DNA of 64,000 nucleotides, taken from NCBI RefSeq assembly GCF_003324165.1, contig NW_025407853.1, positions 62,001-126,000 of the forward strand. Reading direction: 5' to 3'. Shown here piece after piece: positions 11,101 to 19,321 of this stretch. How positions within the stretch are numbered: position 1 is the stretch's first letter; each line of letters begins with the position of its first letter. The notes under the pieces were generated by a model. It ran no database searches. It was not told the origin of the DNA and saw only the letters and a program-made list of their open reading frames with translations. The position numbers and the translations under genes were made by a program. This DNA is from Naegleria lovaniensis (Eukaryota > Heterolobosea > Eutetramitea > Acrasida > Naegleriidae).

Positions 11101-11619
11101 ATTTCCAATTACTACAACATTTCACTTCCTGTTTTCCATATTGAAACAAGTGAAGTTTTGCCAAACTTAACAGAACGACTTACATTAACCGACGACATCA
11201 GTTTTACCATTATTCAAACACACGACTCATTAATTCATGCTCAAAATCATATTGCGGCATTTTTGCTTAAAAAGCCCGTAGAATTTGAAATTAAGACTAA
11301 TCATATTTCTTTGAGCAATGCAACCGTAGAGGTTCGCAATTTCAATGAGAACAATGAAAATGCATCTCGACATTCTGAACCAATTAACTCATTTAAAATA
11401 TTTGTGGCACCAAATCAGACGGATCCATTCAAATTTAAATTAATTGGACAATTTTCATCAACAACCAGCACCAAGCTTTATCAAAAACAAATTGCTGTGA
11501 TTGTTGGAAATTATCAGTTGTTGTCACCTCCTTTTTACGTATTTGCAAAGAAAACAAAAAACCTCGTTTCGTATTCCCAGCTGAGCCAGGTGGTGGCTTC
11601 GTCTCAAGACATGCAATAA
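8179..11619 (+). CDS. Large transposase of the 3.9-kb element, 1,146 aa
   Basis: The first in-frame ATG is 8179 (open frame upstream lacks ATG). An RNase-H-like catalytic core can be traced: first Asp in VQIDAVDVTPHLG (D414 or D417), second in VSDAGSANYKYF (D513), then FCYSHHCKNMRNAI, which resembles the PHLIKxxRN motif of P-element/THAP9 transposases, and a late Glu in LGTRSLEGFFGESR (E840 or E845), like the LEHFFGxIR motif. About 300 residues separate the second Asp and the Glu, more than half of them unlike the usual GTP-binding insert and rich in beta-strand patterns. A second beta-rich region near the C-terminus ends in LLSPPFYVFAKKTK. No stop or frame break is seen. Family placement is inference from motif order plus the 8-bp duplication. 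Confidence 0.75.
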   Translation: MLKHERNAFVGLLRPEYHVAIKTMLFAVHQYINVEHLIEDIIDQCGFHRKDFNTIHRHLELYFSYLITHNKRVPFVLYCCKFQVDNSTKIAQYVTDCIDPDEDSAIYNIYSDPKFQNQRQNQELTSEWINKLHFQGYLKLKECHDELMRIRQKRKHSKTSTACEDPPQTSTTSQRYSSSTIMKLLEPEKNVGVIELHKILDHGFAEDYITLSYSTKEQTAPYYMLQQLINNKFIPTHSSIVNTKSDTISHNFVDHADFKSQNNDDDSYYSECDIFDEDIQELKKLFFQVLGSRKLVPRTFFFTYLRDAFSQLICKDSRGHRWSPSVLCFAQDLLVIMGYNAYEALARGLKRGQEFEPSSERCNLVLPCSSTLDHHFHTASYGEGNTKLDKDDFDKLVEKMKVIENQNFGLVQIDAVDVTPHLGINTKLGLVYGANEGPLKISDCTALAQSPNFPPKGFLAEKIVQTLYCSINGEVRIPGNFKVCTTETEQTIRDTISEFRDTYTRNIVCTVSDAGSANYKYFTSSPNELHHFCYSHHCKNMRNAINGRPKLYPVATKVGAPNLQIARHSSACISSNDNGNGCHLMKIVIQRTQATNIPLSFIVNDKDTISFEWKEKEPRNFNSGGISFYHSSNDNELSVTLLSETLHTNIGKVCVANFSNQDIAVTKISCSILQRFELNTLDEIYRQQPLEWCKIVKRSSFIKYDDQSEDVLRDVCNLQLLEKLRLLNERTNYRYLGFYKYLKAIHDLFHVYDDKNHDGTSSHNLHEVLQVLKENLDYLNEWDTVFQDVIISNKNNNFTLSGTLTKNIIIHNIKTIQKLIRIIPQDAVFDLSLLGTRSLEGFFGESRDYSKRTTVLDYHRSYSNMKIKLVKKECVYLSYNNDRKRKYCDAPSQINQQILMRMTEKQFVDFNNERKQARESVTSISYSFTDQDLICAKDLQLRCLQHRVNSIRQSYHQSRHDYRAGFATDFMETSISNYYNISLPVFHIETSEVLPNLTERLTLTDDISFTIIQTHDSLIHAQNHIAAFLLKKPVEFEIKTNHISLSNATVEVRNFNENNENASRHSEPINSFKIFVAPNQTDPFKFKLIGQFSSTTSTKLYQKQIAVIVGNYQLLSPPFYVFAKKTKNLVSYSQLSQVVASSQDMQ

Positions 11620-11771
11620 AATGTCAAGCATTTTTCATCACAAAAAAAGTTCGTCCAAAAATTGGAACACGTTTAAAATTGTTCACCTATTTATTTCTTC
11701 CGACCACAATTACACCGTATTTTTCTAATCACAACAACATACCTCAAGTCGTTTTATTATTCATTATAGCT

Positions 11772-11819
11772 CCAGCAGAAGCCTTTGTCCTTCAACAAAG
11801 ACAAAGCAGCTTTTGCTGG
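11772..11819. promoter_or_regulatory. Strong hairpin near the right end of the transposon
   Basis: ccagcagaagc (11772-11782) pairs with gcttttgctgg (11809-11819) with one mismatch, and inside it ctttgtc (11783-11789) pairs with gacaaag (11800-11806), leaving a ten-base loop. It lies about 100 bp inside the right terminal repeat and 150 bp after the transposase stop. It could be a subterminal transposase-binding site or a transcript-end structure; the sequence does not decide. Confidence 0.6.
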
Positions 11820-11920
11820 GCGAACAACAAAAAGCTAATGTAACAAAAACACTGAGACGTAGCCCGAATGAACCAAATAAAGGAATGTTACACCAGCGAA
11901 GTGGTAGTTGGGAACGCCAG

Positions 11921-11928
11921 CACTCTTG
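11921..11928. repeat. Right target-site duplication of the 3.9-kb transposon
   Basis: CACTCTTG, identical to 8029-8036, directly follows the right terminal repeat. Confidence 0.9.
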
Positions 11929-12106
11929 ACCAAGCGACACAATCAACGTACTCTTATTCTTTAGTTAGAACCTCAATTGTGTTCATTGCATGCGTATCAA
12001 TTGTTGCGTAAAGGTAGAGTAAGTTATGGGAACCCCTAATGGTGCACATTTCTTTAATATTTCTACAAATAAAGTTCATAATTCGGCATCTTAAATGCTG
12101 GCCAAG

Positions 12107-13405
12107 TCAAATACTTGCTGTTGTGGTGGAATTGAGAATAAAAGTCTCGAGTTGTTTTTCCAATTTTGAAAATTGCTCTGGAATAAAATCGCAAAAAACA
12201 TGAAAACAATGAAATGGTATTGTGACAGTATGTTTTTCAACGTAACAGCCACCATTTTCCAGCATGTCCATAAAGGTTTCAATTTCTGAGCATAACCTTT
12301 CATTCGTTGAGTAGGAAAATAAATATCGAGAATTGACTTGTTTCAATCGATCGAGTCGGCTGGAATCGAAATGAATGGGTGACAATTTCTTGGCTCTTTC
12401 TTCTTGATGAAATCCAAGGGGAATTCCCCACTTTTTAAATTGATTCAGTGCCTTGTTTGGCAATGCTCGATCACAATGGTTTGGATCATTCATTCCCTTA
12501 CTCGACATGGAGACGTCACACCACGGAGAGAAGCCAAAGTAGCCTCGAATGCAGTTGTACTGGTTTTGTTGGGCAAATGCAGAGTTTTTCTCTCGTTCCT
12601 GAGCCACTCGATCACACAACATGAGCCCCAAATGACCTCCGGCACTTTCTCCGAAAATTATGACATCACTCGGTTGTTTCTCATCGACCAGCCATTTGAA
12701 TGCTTTAAAAGCGTCCTCAATAGCATCCTCAATATTATTTTCCGGATATAAACTATAGTCCACTCCAAACAAATCAAATCCATTCTCTGAGCAGAGCTTT
12801 TCCATCGTGTAGCATGTCGACGGCTCCCCCATAATATAGCCACCGCCATGGAAATGAATGAGAGCAATTCTTTGATCGTTCTTTGTTGCAGTAGTAGTCG
12901 CTTGCCTCAATTTCATGTCATGAAAATTAAAGTAAATGCTGGGATTCTTGTTGTGAATATTTTCAAAATTCGTTCTCAAGTACACCTTCTCTTCGGGATA
13001 GAAGAATGGCCCTGCTTTCGATTGATGGATTCCTGCAGGTAGTGTTTCTCTAAATTTTGCAATTTCTGCTATAATTTCTTCTCGGGGCTTGTCCTTGTCC
13101 ATGAAATCATTATCCACGGGCACCTGATTTTCAGCACCATCAAATTTGCCAATCAGCGTATCCATCATGTAGATGAGAGCTAATTCTTGTTCCGATAAGT
13201 TTTGGAGCGAGTTATCTTCTCTCGAGTCACTTGAAGATCTCAATGTATCCATTCCTGTCCAATATTTGGCCTTCAATCGGAACGCATGAAAAATCAAACG
13301 GGTGATCTGAGCTGGTACGCTCAGCTTGTGCCACCATTTGAAATAGAGCGAGAGAGAAGCCAATAACGAGCCAGCAACAAGAGGGATATAAAGCCAAAAC
13401 AACAT
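12107..13405 (-). CDS. Membrane-anchored alpha/beta hydrolase of the hormone-sensitive lipase type, 432 aa
   Basis: A probable carboxylesterase or lipase. An N-terminal hydrophobic anchor (LYIPLVAGSLLASLSLYF, residues 5-22) is followed by a cap region and the alpha/beta hydrolase core. The oxyanion-hole motif HGGGY is at residues 186-190 and the nucleophile elbow GESAG places the catalytic Ser at 254. A late His in IPFHCFHVF (around residue 410) is the likely base. The acid position is unclear: where the family has Asp-x-Leu-x-Asp-Glu, this protein reads TNERLCSE, so Glu or Asn may stand in. Single exon, ATG preceded by an A run. The topology resembles arylacetamide deacetylase of the ER membrane, which is an inference. 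Confidence 0.8.
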   Translation of the reverse strand: MLFWLYIPLVAGSLLASLSLYFKWWHKLSVPAQITRLIFHAFRLKAKYWTGMDTLRSSSDSREDNSLQNLSEQELALIYMMDTLIGKFDGAENQVPVDNDFMDKDKPREEIIAEIAKFRETLPAGIHQSKAGPFFYPEEKVYLRTNFENIHNKNPSIYFNFHDMKLRQATTTATKNDQRIALIHFHGGGYIMGEPSTCYTMEKLCSENGFDLFGVDYSLYPENNIEDAIEDAFKAFKWLVDEKQPSDVIIFGESAGGHLGLMLCDRVAQEREKNSAFAQQNQYNCIRGYFGFSPWCDVSMSSKGMNDPNHCDRALPNKALNQFKKWGIPLGFHQEERAKKLSPIHFDSSRLDRLKQVNSRYLFSYSTNERLCSEIETFMDMLENGGCYVEKHTVTIPFHCFHVFCDFIPEQFSKLEKQLETFILNSTTTASI

Positions 13406-13524
13406 TTTTTCCTTGTTGTTTCTTCTTTCTCAGTTCCAGTTGTATTCATGTTTCCGAATGAGAAGGGAAGATCGTTCTTGACAAAAAGCGATCAAATGCA
13501 TAAATATTTGGCAATACATAAAAA

Positions 13525-15005
13525 ATGTCGACTTGTCGTTCATCCAATGGCAGCAAGATGATGGTCTGTGGAAATAATGACTATTTTCAATGCACGGAGC
13601 AATTCCCTTCGCTTCCTTCTGTTTACAAACCCACCGCATTGCAGCAAAATGAAAATTTTGTTGGTTTTTATGATTCCATTCAAGACATGGTGTGCGGAGC
13701 TTATTATGGAATTATTTTGAATGGTAAGACAATAATTGTTTTTTTGAAGTAGTTGTTGTTCAAAGCTAATTTGGCATGTTAATATGGTCGTTTGAACTTT
13801 CAACCATGATGAAATTTTTCAATTATTTAAATTCATGACACTAATGTTATTGTTTGATCAAATGAAATTTTAATTTTTCATGATCACACAACTTGAAAAT
13901 GTGAACCTCTGACAGAGAAGGGTGAATTGTATGGTTGTGGAAGGTAAATATATTCATTTCATTCGATCGACGGATCACATAACCCAATATTGACCATTCT
14001 ATATGAACTTGGAACCTTGAGCTCAGAAACGAATATGGTGAATTGAGTCAACATGATGAATCTGAAGTGCAGAATGTTGTGACAAATTTCAAAAGAATTC
14101 CTTTCACTCATGGATCTGTAAAATTTATTGCTGCAAATTATTTCACCTCGTATCTGGTCACCACCGATAACAATGTCTATTGGTCAGGTAATCAAACCAA
14201 TAGTCGTCGATTCGTTCTACATGATGGATTTGCAGAGCTTAAAACGAGCGTCTTGCAAGGTCGAAACTATAACATTCACAAAATTGAGACTGCCAATTCT
14301 TCTATTCATTTCGTGTTGGAAATTCAATATGACAATGGAGAATGGGAATTGTTTGGTAGCGGCAATTGTACACACACGTATGAAGATGGTACCGATAAAT
14401 CCAATCAAGACTCTAATCATCAAGTCTATTCATGTATGAAATATAAGGGTGGTCCACTTCGAATTCTGAAATGCGGTGGTAATCATACCATGTTGTTAAC
14501 TCTGGATTATCAATTGAAAGGAGCTGGATTAAATTCGAGGCATCAAATTGGACCTAAATCTGGCAATTATAACTTGAAAGATACCATTGAACCCATTGGA
14601 TTTACCACGCATCAAATATTGGACATTACTTGTGGTGAAAATTTCACAGTCTATGCCTTAACGAATAATGAATTGTGGTTTTCAGGTTCATGTTGTGGAA
14701 ATAATTCAGACACATTCACACTTCTTACCACTTCTCCTGCTCCCTTCAAATTTGTTGCGTCTGGATATGATTTTGTACTGTTTGTGGATATTTTTGGAGT
14801 TGTTTATACCAATGTGAATAGTTTGAGCAGCGTGCCATTTGAGGTTGGACAAATAGATTTGGAAGTGATTAACAAGGTGGCTGCAGGAAAACAATTTGCT
14901 TATTTCATTCATGCAACCAGTTCGAAACTAGTGACCGAACATTTTTGTAAATTGAGACGAGTCATGCAAGAGGGATTACTCTATGATGTGACTATTCAGT
15001 GCTGA
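13525..15005 (+). CDS. RCC1-repeat protein, 401 aa, ending at the start of a BTB domain
   Basis: Three exons: 13525-13723, 13916-13943 (28 nt) and 14027-15005; all junctions are GT-AG and in phase. The product carries RCC1-type blades (MMVCGNNDYFQC, KGELYGCGRNEYGELS, VYWSGNQ, LKGAGLNSRHQIG, LWFSGSCCGNN), which form a beta-propeller used in binding small GTPases or membranes. After the propeller the sequence FCKLRRVMQEGLLYDVTIQC looks like the first strand of a BTB domain, as in RCC1-BTB proteins, and then stops at 15003-15005. No further BTB sequence follows in any frame, so the gene has lost the BTB domain or is an assembly-truncated copy. Exon 2 encodes the middle of a blade, which confirms the splicing. 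Confidence 0.8.
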
Positions 15006-15189
15006 TGAGTAATATAGTATACATGTAAATGAGCCACTAACTACTTTAAAATCCAATTTTGACGTATTTTATTTACATTTCTAAAGACATTATTTACACT
15101 CTTCCAATGAATGATGAAATGGTCAACTTTCAAAATTTCCAATGATAATAATGGTAGTACGAGACAATGACATTGATGATCAACCATCA

Positions 15190-16593
15190 CTACTCTGAAA
15201 CGGTCCAAATCTCTACATCAGAAAATCGACAGCAATTCTCTCCACGACCGAGAGATGGTGAATGCTGCATCTGATCATGATTTTTAACCATTCCAAACAT
15301 TTTCTCTCGTTCTTTACAATGAATGACACGAGGATAGACAAACGGAAATTGCACCAAATCCAATCCCAAATTCACCTCCACTTCCAAGTTAATATCTGAA
15401 CATGAAATGGTTGGTAAATATTTGACTGGATCTTGATGATGTCTCTTGAATTTGTCATTGACAAAAACAGTGCCATGTTTCAAGTTGTGTAATTCTTGAC
15501 CATTTCTCACGACCAAGAATTCACCATTTCGATGATTCAACAAACAGCCAATGACATCACCTTTGGAGACGTTGGATAAAAACACTCGATCAGCAATTCT
15601 ATTGGTGGAATCTCTCTCATCATACACTCGCCCATTATCCATATGAAACGCAATGGTATCTTTGGCCCATCCAACCATTCCCTTGAAACCAGCTGGAGCA
15701 AAACCAATACCAACCTCAGGAGCTGATGCATTATTTCCAGAATACATGGACTCTGCAATCTTGACTTCAAAATATGTGAATTGAGAATTGGTGTGAATAC
15801 TTTTCAGGTGTGAAATTTTTGAGGGATGATTAAATTGCATACATGGAAGATCAGTAGGACTCCATTGAGCAGGTGGAGGAGTACCAGCAGCACCTGCACC
15901 GTTATTATTCTGTTGTTGTGGGTTTGGAAGTTGAGATCGATGAATCAACAAGGAATGTTTTTGTGAATGTAATCTCAACGAATTATCTAAGGAAAAATTA
16001 TTGGAATTGGAAATCAACGTTTTCACGTCATAGCAATGAAAGAAACCACCTCGTTTCGAATTTTTACCATGGAAAGGATGAGAGGAAGATCGCTCATTCA
16101 AAAAGAATCTCTTGAAATGACTTGGAGAAGGAAGAACCAACGGATGGTTGGTAATGGCAGCTGGATCTTCCAAGGTTGTGAGTGAGAGATGAAGTGATGC
16201 TCGTCGAGGACTTGTAGTACTTGTAGAAATGGTTGGAATGGTTGTAGGATTTGCTGCTTGTTGTTGTTGATGTGAGGAAGTATTGGAGGATGACGACGAC
16301 GATGAAGAAGAAGCAGAGGTCGTTGTTATGATTGTTGGAGGATGTTGAGTCAAGCTCGTTGGAAACAAGGATTGAGAAAGTGTAGAAAGTACATTGAACA
16401 CTCTCGAAGCAGCAGTAGTGGAAGGTTGTTGTTGCGTGTTGTCATCATGATTAGAGGACGAGAATGGAGTCAAGAATGGACCGCTGCGACTGGGGGCTGC
16501 CATGATCGAGTCAGAGGAGGAATGGTGTGGAAATCTTTTTTCTTGAAAGGTTGTGTGGTGTTGTGGTGTGTGTTGAGGGAAACGGGATGCCAT
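15190..16593 (-). CDS. SPRY-domain protein, 467 aa
   Basis: The first ATG is at 16593. The first 230 residues are disordered and rich in Ser, Thr, Gln and Pro (poly-Ser near residues 95-105). The C-terminal half is a SPRY domain: HTNSQFTYFEVKIAES, then EVGIGFAPAGFKGMVGW, IAFHMDNGRVYD, KGDVIGCLLNHRNGEFLVVR and YLPTISCSDINLEVEVNLG, which follow the order of strands in RanBPM- and SPSB-type SPRY domains. SPRY domains bind peptide ligands and often serve as substrate adaptors. There is no LisH, SOCS box or RING visible, so the partner role is unknown. Single exon. Confidence 0.8.
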   Translation of the reverse strand: MASRFPQHTPQHHTTFQEKRFPHHSSSDSIMAAPSRSGPFLTPFSSSNHDDNTQQQPSTTAASRVFNVLSTLSQSLFPTSLTQHPPTIITTTSASSSSSSSSSNTSSHQQQQAANPTTIPTISTSTTSPRRASLHLSLTTLEDPAAITNHPLVLPSPSHFKRFFLNERSSSHPFHGKNSKRGGFFHCYDVKTLISNSNNFSLDNSLRLHSQKHSLLIHRSQLPNPQQQNNNGAGAAGTPPPAQWSPTDLPCMQFNHPSKISHLKSIHTNSQFTYFEVKIAESMYSGNNASAPEVGIGFAPAGFKGMVGWAKDTIAFHMDNGRVYDERDSTNRIADRVFLSNVSKGDVIGCLLNHRNGEFLVVRNGQELHNLKHGTVFVNDKFKRHHQDPVKYLPTISCSDINLEVEVNLGLDLVQFPFVYPRVIHCKEREKMFGMVKNHDQMQHSPSLGRGENCCRFSDVEIWTVSE

Positions 16594-16599
16594 TCGCAA

Positions 16600-17151
16600 G
16601 ACACCACCACAAGGATGATGAAGGATAAGGTGTGGTGTAAGACATGTCTGGAAAGAAGATAATGGGTGTCATCATCGGATGATGAAGTTGAAGAAAATGT
16701 TCAGTCAAGAGTCCTCTCTTTTCTTGCTCGAGATTACAGTTAAGGTGTGTGTTGTGTTGATTGTTCAAAAGCAATAACATTATTCGACTTCGTGTTAAGA
16801 ATACAATTAAGGAAAAGTGAATGCCAATTATTGGAGCAAAGTGTGATGAATGGTAATCTTGTACCAGGTATGACATCATCAGACAAGTTCTACAGTAGTC
16901 AGCTCATTCCATATTCATTCTTGGCAAATGGTCATGTTGAGGATGGGATAGTTTCTGTAGTGATCTTAAGGTCAAGAGAATATATTCTCATTACACCATG
17001 ATGTGATAGAAGAAGGTGAGAGTTGAAATGGCTTCCAATGCCGCTGGAGGATCATTGTCATTCTATTTGCGACAAGTTTCCAAAAGTGTGAGCTTTTTAG
17101 TCCAACTGTTGAAATTTATTTATTAAATACAATTAAAAAATACTCATCATC
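16600..17151. other. Divergent intergenic region between SPRY and Atg18 genes
   Basis: About 550 bp separating two divergently transcribed genes; it should hold both promoters and 5' untranslated regions. An open frame on the plus strand (16747-17001) has no supporting motif and is not called. A 14-base poly-AT stretch precedes the Atg18 start. No repeats seen. Confidence 0.35.
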
Positions 17152-18837
17152 ATGATGAATAATAATCAACAGATCGGATCCTCGGATTATTCCTCTTCTT
17201 CCTCAGGACTTCAACAACAAACATTGCAAAATGGAGGTTCTTTTACATCACTTCCGACCACTTCATCAACCAATGTTTCCGAGAAGATTTTGTTTGCTGC
17301 GTTTAATCAGGATTGTAGTTGCGTGAGCATTGGTACCGATAGCTCGTATAAGGTGTTTACGTTGGATCCGTTGAGGAAATGTTACTCACAACGTACGTAT
17401 TATCGGTTTGATTTTTAGTGTTTTGGTAGATACATTCGGTTGATGTTATTGAACGATTTTTGCAAAATATGGTTCTTCTTGAATAATGAATGATTTGATT
17501 ATAAATCATGATGACGAAATGATAATTTAATATTATATATTTGAATGGATGATTCTTTCAACATGAAATAACTTGGAAAATTATAATCAAATGCACAATC
17601 ATGACTTGTTCCAATAATACATTTGTGATCATGGACCACAAAAACAATACGGATCATCACTTCCCAAACATCATCATGCTATTAATGCAATTTCCGTAAT
17701 TTGATCCTTCTTGCCCGTGTTACCACTTTTATTACGCATTAATGAAAAACAAACTCAACAACTACAGCTGGAGGAATGAGTTGCGTTCAAATGTTGTACA
17801 GTTCAAGCTTGTTAGCTCTTGTCGGAGCAGGTCATCAGGCGAGTTTGAGTCCTCGAAGACTTCAACTCTTTAACTCATCTGAGAATAAGGCTATTTGTGA
17901 ACTCAACTTTACATCAACAATTTTGAATGTCAAATTGTCAAAGAGAAGACTCGTAGTAGTTCTTCAGGATAAGATCCATATTTTCGATATTTCAACAATG
18001 AAAATTCTTAGAACCATAGAAACAGACAACAAGTTAGGATTATGTGTCTTGTCAAGTGTTCCATCATCAACACCAACTGGCGTCAGTGGAGGAAAGAATG
18101 ATGTGAGCTATTTGGCATTTCCATCAGCAACAGAGACAGGCGATGTTGTGCTCTATGATGCCATTAATCCTAAACATATAGGAGTTGTTAAAGCTCACAA
18201 GAGCGATGTTTCAATTATTCAATTTAACCAAGATGGTACAATGCTTGCCACAGCTTCTGGAAAAGGAACTGTGATTAGAATCTTCTCAATTCCAGGTTGT
18301 GAACTTTTGCACACATTGAGAAGGGGTTCAACAGCAGCACGTATCTATAGTATTTCATTTTCAGCTGATTCAAGCATGGTTTGTGTTTCAAGTGATAAGG
18401 GAACTGTTCATGTCTTTAAATTGAATCAAAGCTCAGAAAAAGAAGAAAAAGAGTAAGTTGTGAAGGATTCATTTGTTGTGAAATACCAGAACATTATTGT
18501 TACTCTCAATTCATTTCATTTGTGTTGTGTAACCTTAATTTGAACTCTAACAATTATTAATAATTATTAATGGACATGATCATTTTACAGAAAAAAGAGA
18601 ACTCAAAATGTCGGAACTCTTAGTGACACACTTCACAACATGTGGGACACACATCGTAACTTTGCTCATGCAACGGTGAAATTACCGGAAAATGAAACTA
18701 GAAATATTTGTGGCATAACTCCAAATAATGAGTCGTTGATTGTCGTCAGTTTTGATGGATATATCCATCGTTTTTCACTCGACACCGTGAATGGAGGAGA
18801 ATGTGTTTTAGAGTCCAAAGTAAAAATTCTCGATTAA
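17152..18837 (+). CDS. ATG18: Atg18/WIPI-family PROPPIN, autophagy, 390 aa
   Basis: A seven-bladed propeller that binds PI3P and PI(3,5)P2 during autophagosome formation and vacuole sorting. Three exons fit: 17152-17392, 17768-18452 and 18591-18837. Family hallmarks appear in order: FAAFNQDCSCVSIGTDSSYK (blade 1), MLYSSSLLALVGAG with SPRRLQLFN (blade 2), VAHKSDVS-type blade 4 (VVKAHKSDVSIIQFNQDGT), the lipid-binding LRRG in LLHTLRRGSTAARIYSISFS (equivalent of FRRG) and LCVSSDKGTVHVF. Length and blade count match yeast Atg18 without its long loop. The residues before blade 1 are Ser/Gln-rich and dispensable-looking. Junctions give YSQ-PGG and KEEKE-KKR, uninterrupted in family alignment. Confidence 0.92.
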
Positions 18838-18945
18838 TAAAATCGTGATATTGATGAAATTTAATTAAATTTGTTCTGTCTGAATAATACTACGTGCAGT
18901 CGGATTGACGTTAATTTAAATTTTATTTCAAAATTCACAGCCAAA

Positions 18946-19113
18946 TTATTTTGCAATAACATAGATGGCGTGTATTAACGCTCCGAAGTAGACTGTCAAA
19001 ATGAATAAAACGACATTCAAAAAGAAGTGCATACCACATCCTTCTTTTAGCAAGACGGCAAGTGGTGGCAAGAAGAACGCAATGATAATCAGAACAAGTG
19101 TTGAGAGACCCAT
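18946..19113 (-). CDS. PMP3: PMP3 / UPF0057 small hydrophobic membrane peptide, 55 aa
   Basis: A very short gene. ATG at 19113, stop at 18948-18946. The peptide MGLSTLVLIIIAFFLPPLAV then LLKEGCGMHFFLNVVLFILT has the two transmembrane helices joined by a short polar loop and the PPLAVLLKEGCG motif that define the PMP3/stress-induced hydrophobic peptide family. These plasma-membrane proteolipids help maintain membrane potential under salt or cold stress. It ends with VYFGALIHAIYVIAK, also family-typical. It lies tail to tail with the Atg18 gene, about 110 bp apart. Confidence 0.93.
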   Translation of the reverse strand: MGLSTLVLIIIAFFLPPLAVLLKEGCGMHFFLNVVLFILTVYFGALIHAIYVIAK

Positions 19114-19321
19114 TATGATGACAGTTTGTCAAGCTTGTTGGTTTTAAACGTGTGAGATTTCTTGTTGATGGGGTGACAAAGATTTAACAAAGTGGGTGAG
19201 ACAATGAATTGGAACCCAAATCCTTTTCGCTCTCATAATAATCAGTGATTTGGCTGTTTTGGTTCTTCCCTCATCCAAAACGAATTCCAACATGGAATGT
19301 GGTCCGCTCTAGCCATTCACT

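Larger units (their letters stand above)
8037..11920 (+). mobile_element. Complete P-like (or hAT-like) DNA transposon, 3,884 bp
   Basis: The termini are inverted repeats: 8037-8055 (ctggcgttcccaact then c/a and cca) pairs with 11902-11920 with one mismatch, and weaker pairing continues to about 33 bp. A perfect 8-bp direct duplication flanks it. Inside is one long transposase gene on the plus strand and, near the right end, a 48-base hairpin. The identical duplications and intact gene point to a recent insertion. The insertion site is the 5' flank of the U1-C gene, with the transposase pointing away from it. The P superfamily fits the transposase better than hAT, but the terminal sequence matches neither consensus closely. 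Confidence 0.88.

Noticed and set aside
8037-11920. Reading the 3.9-kb element as a plain hAT transposon
   Set aside because: The 8-bp duplication fits hAT too, but the catalytic-region motifs and absent BED finger/RW dimerisation motif fit P better; left open rather than excluded.
16747-17001. 84-aa plus-strand frame between SPRY and Atg18 genes
   Set aside because: Lies in a divergent promoter region, no family resemblance.
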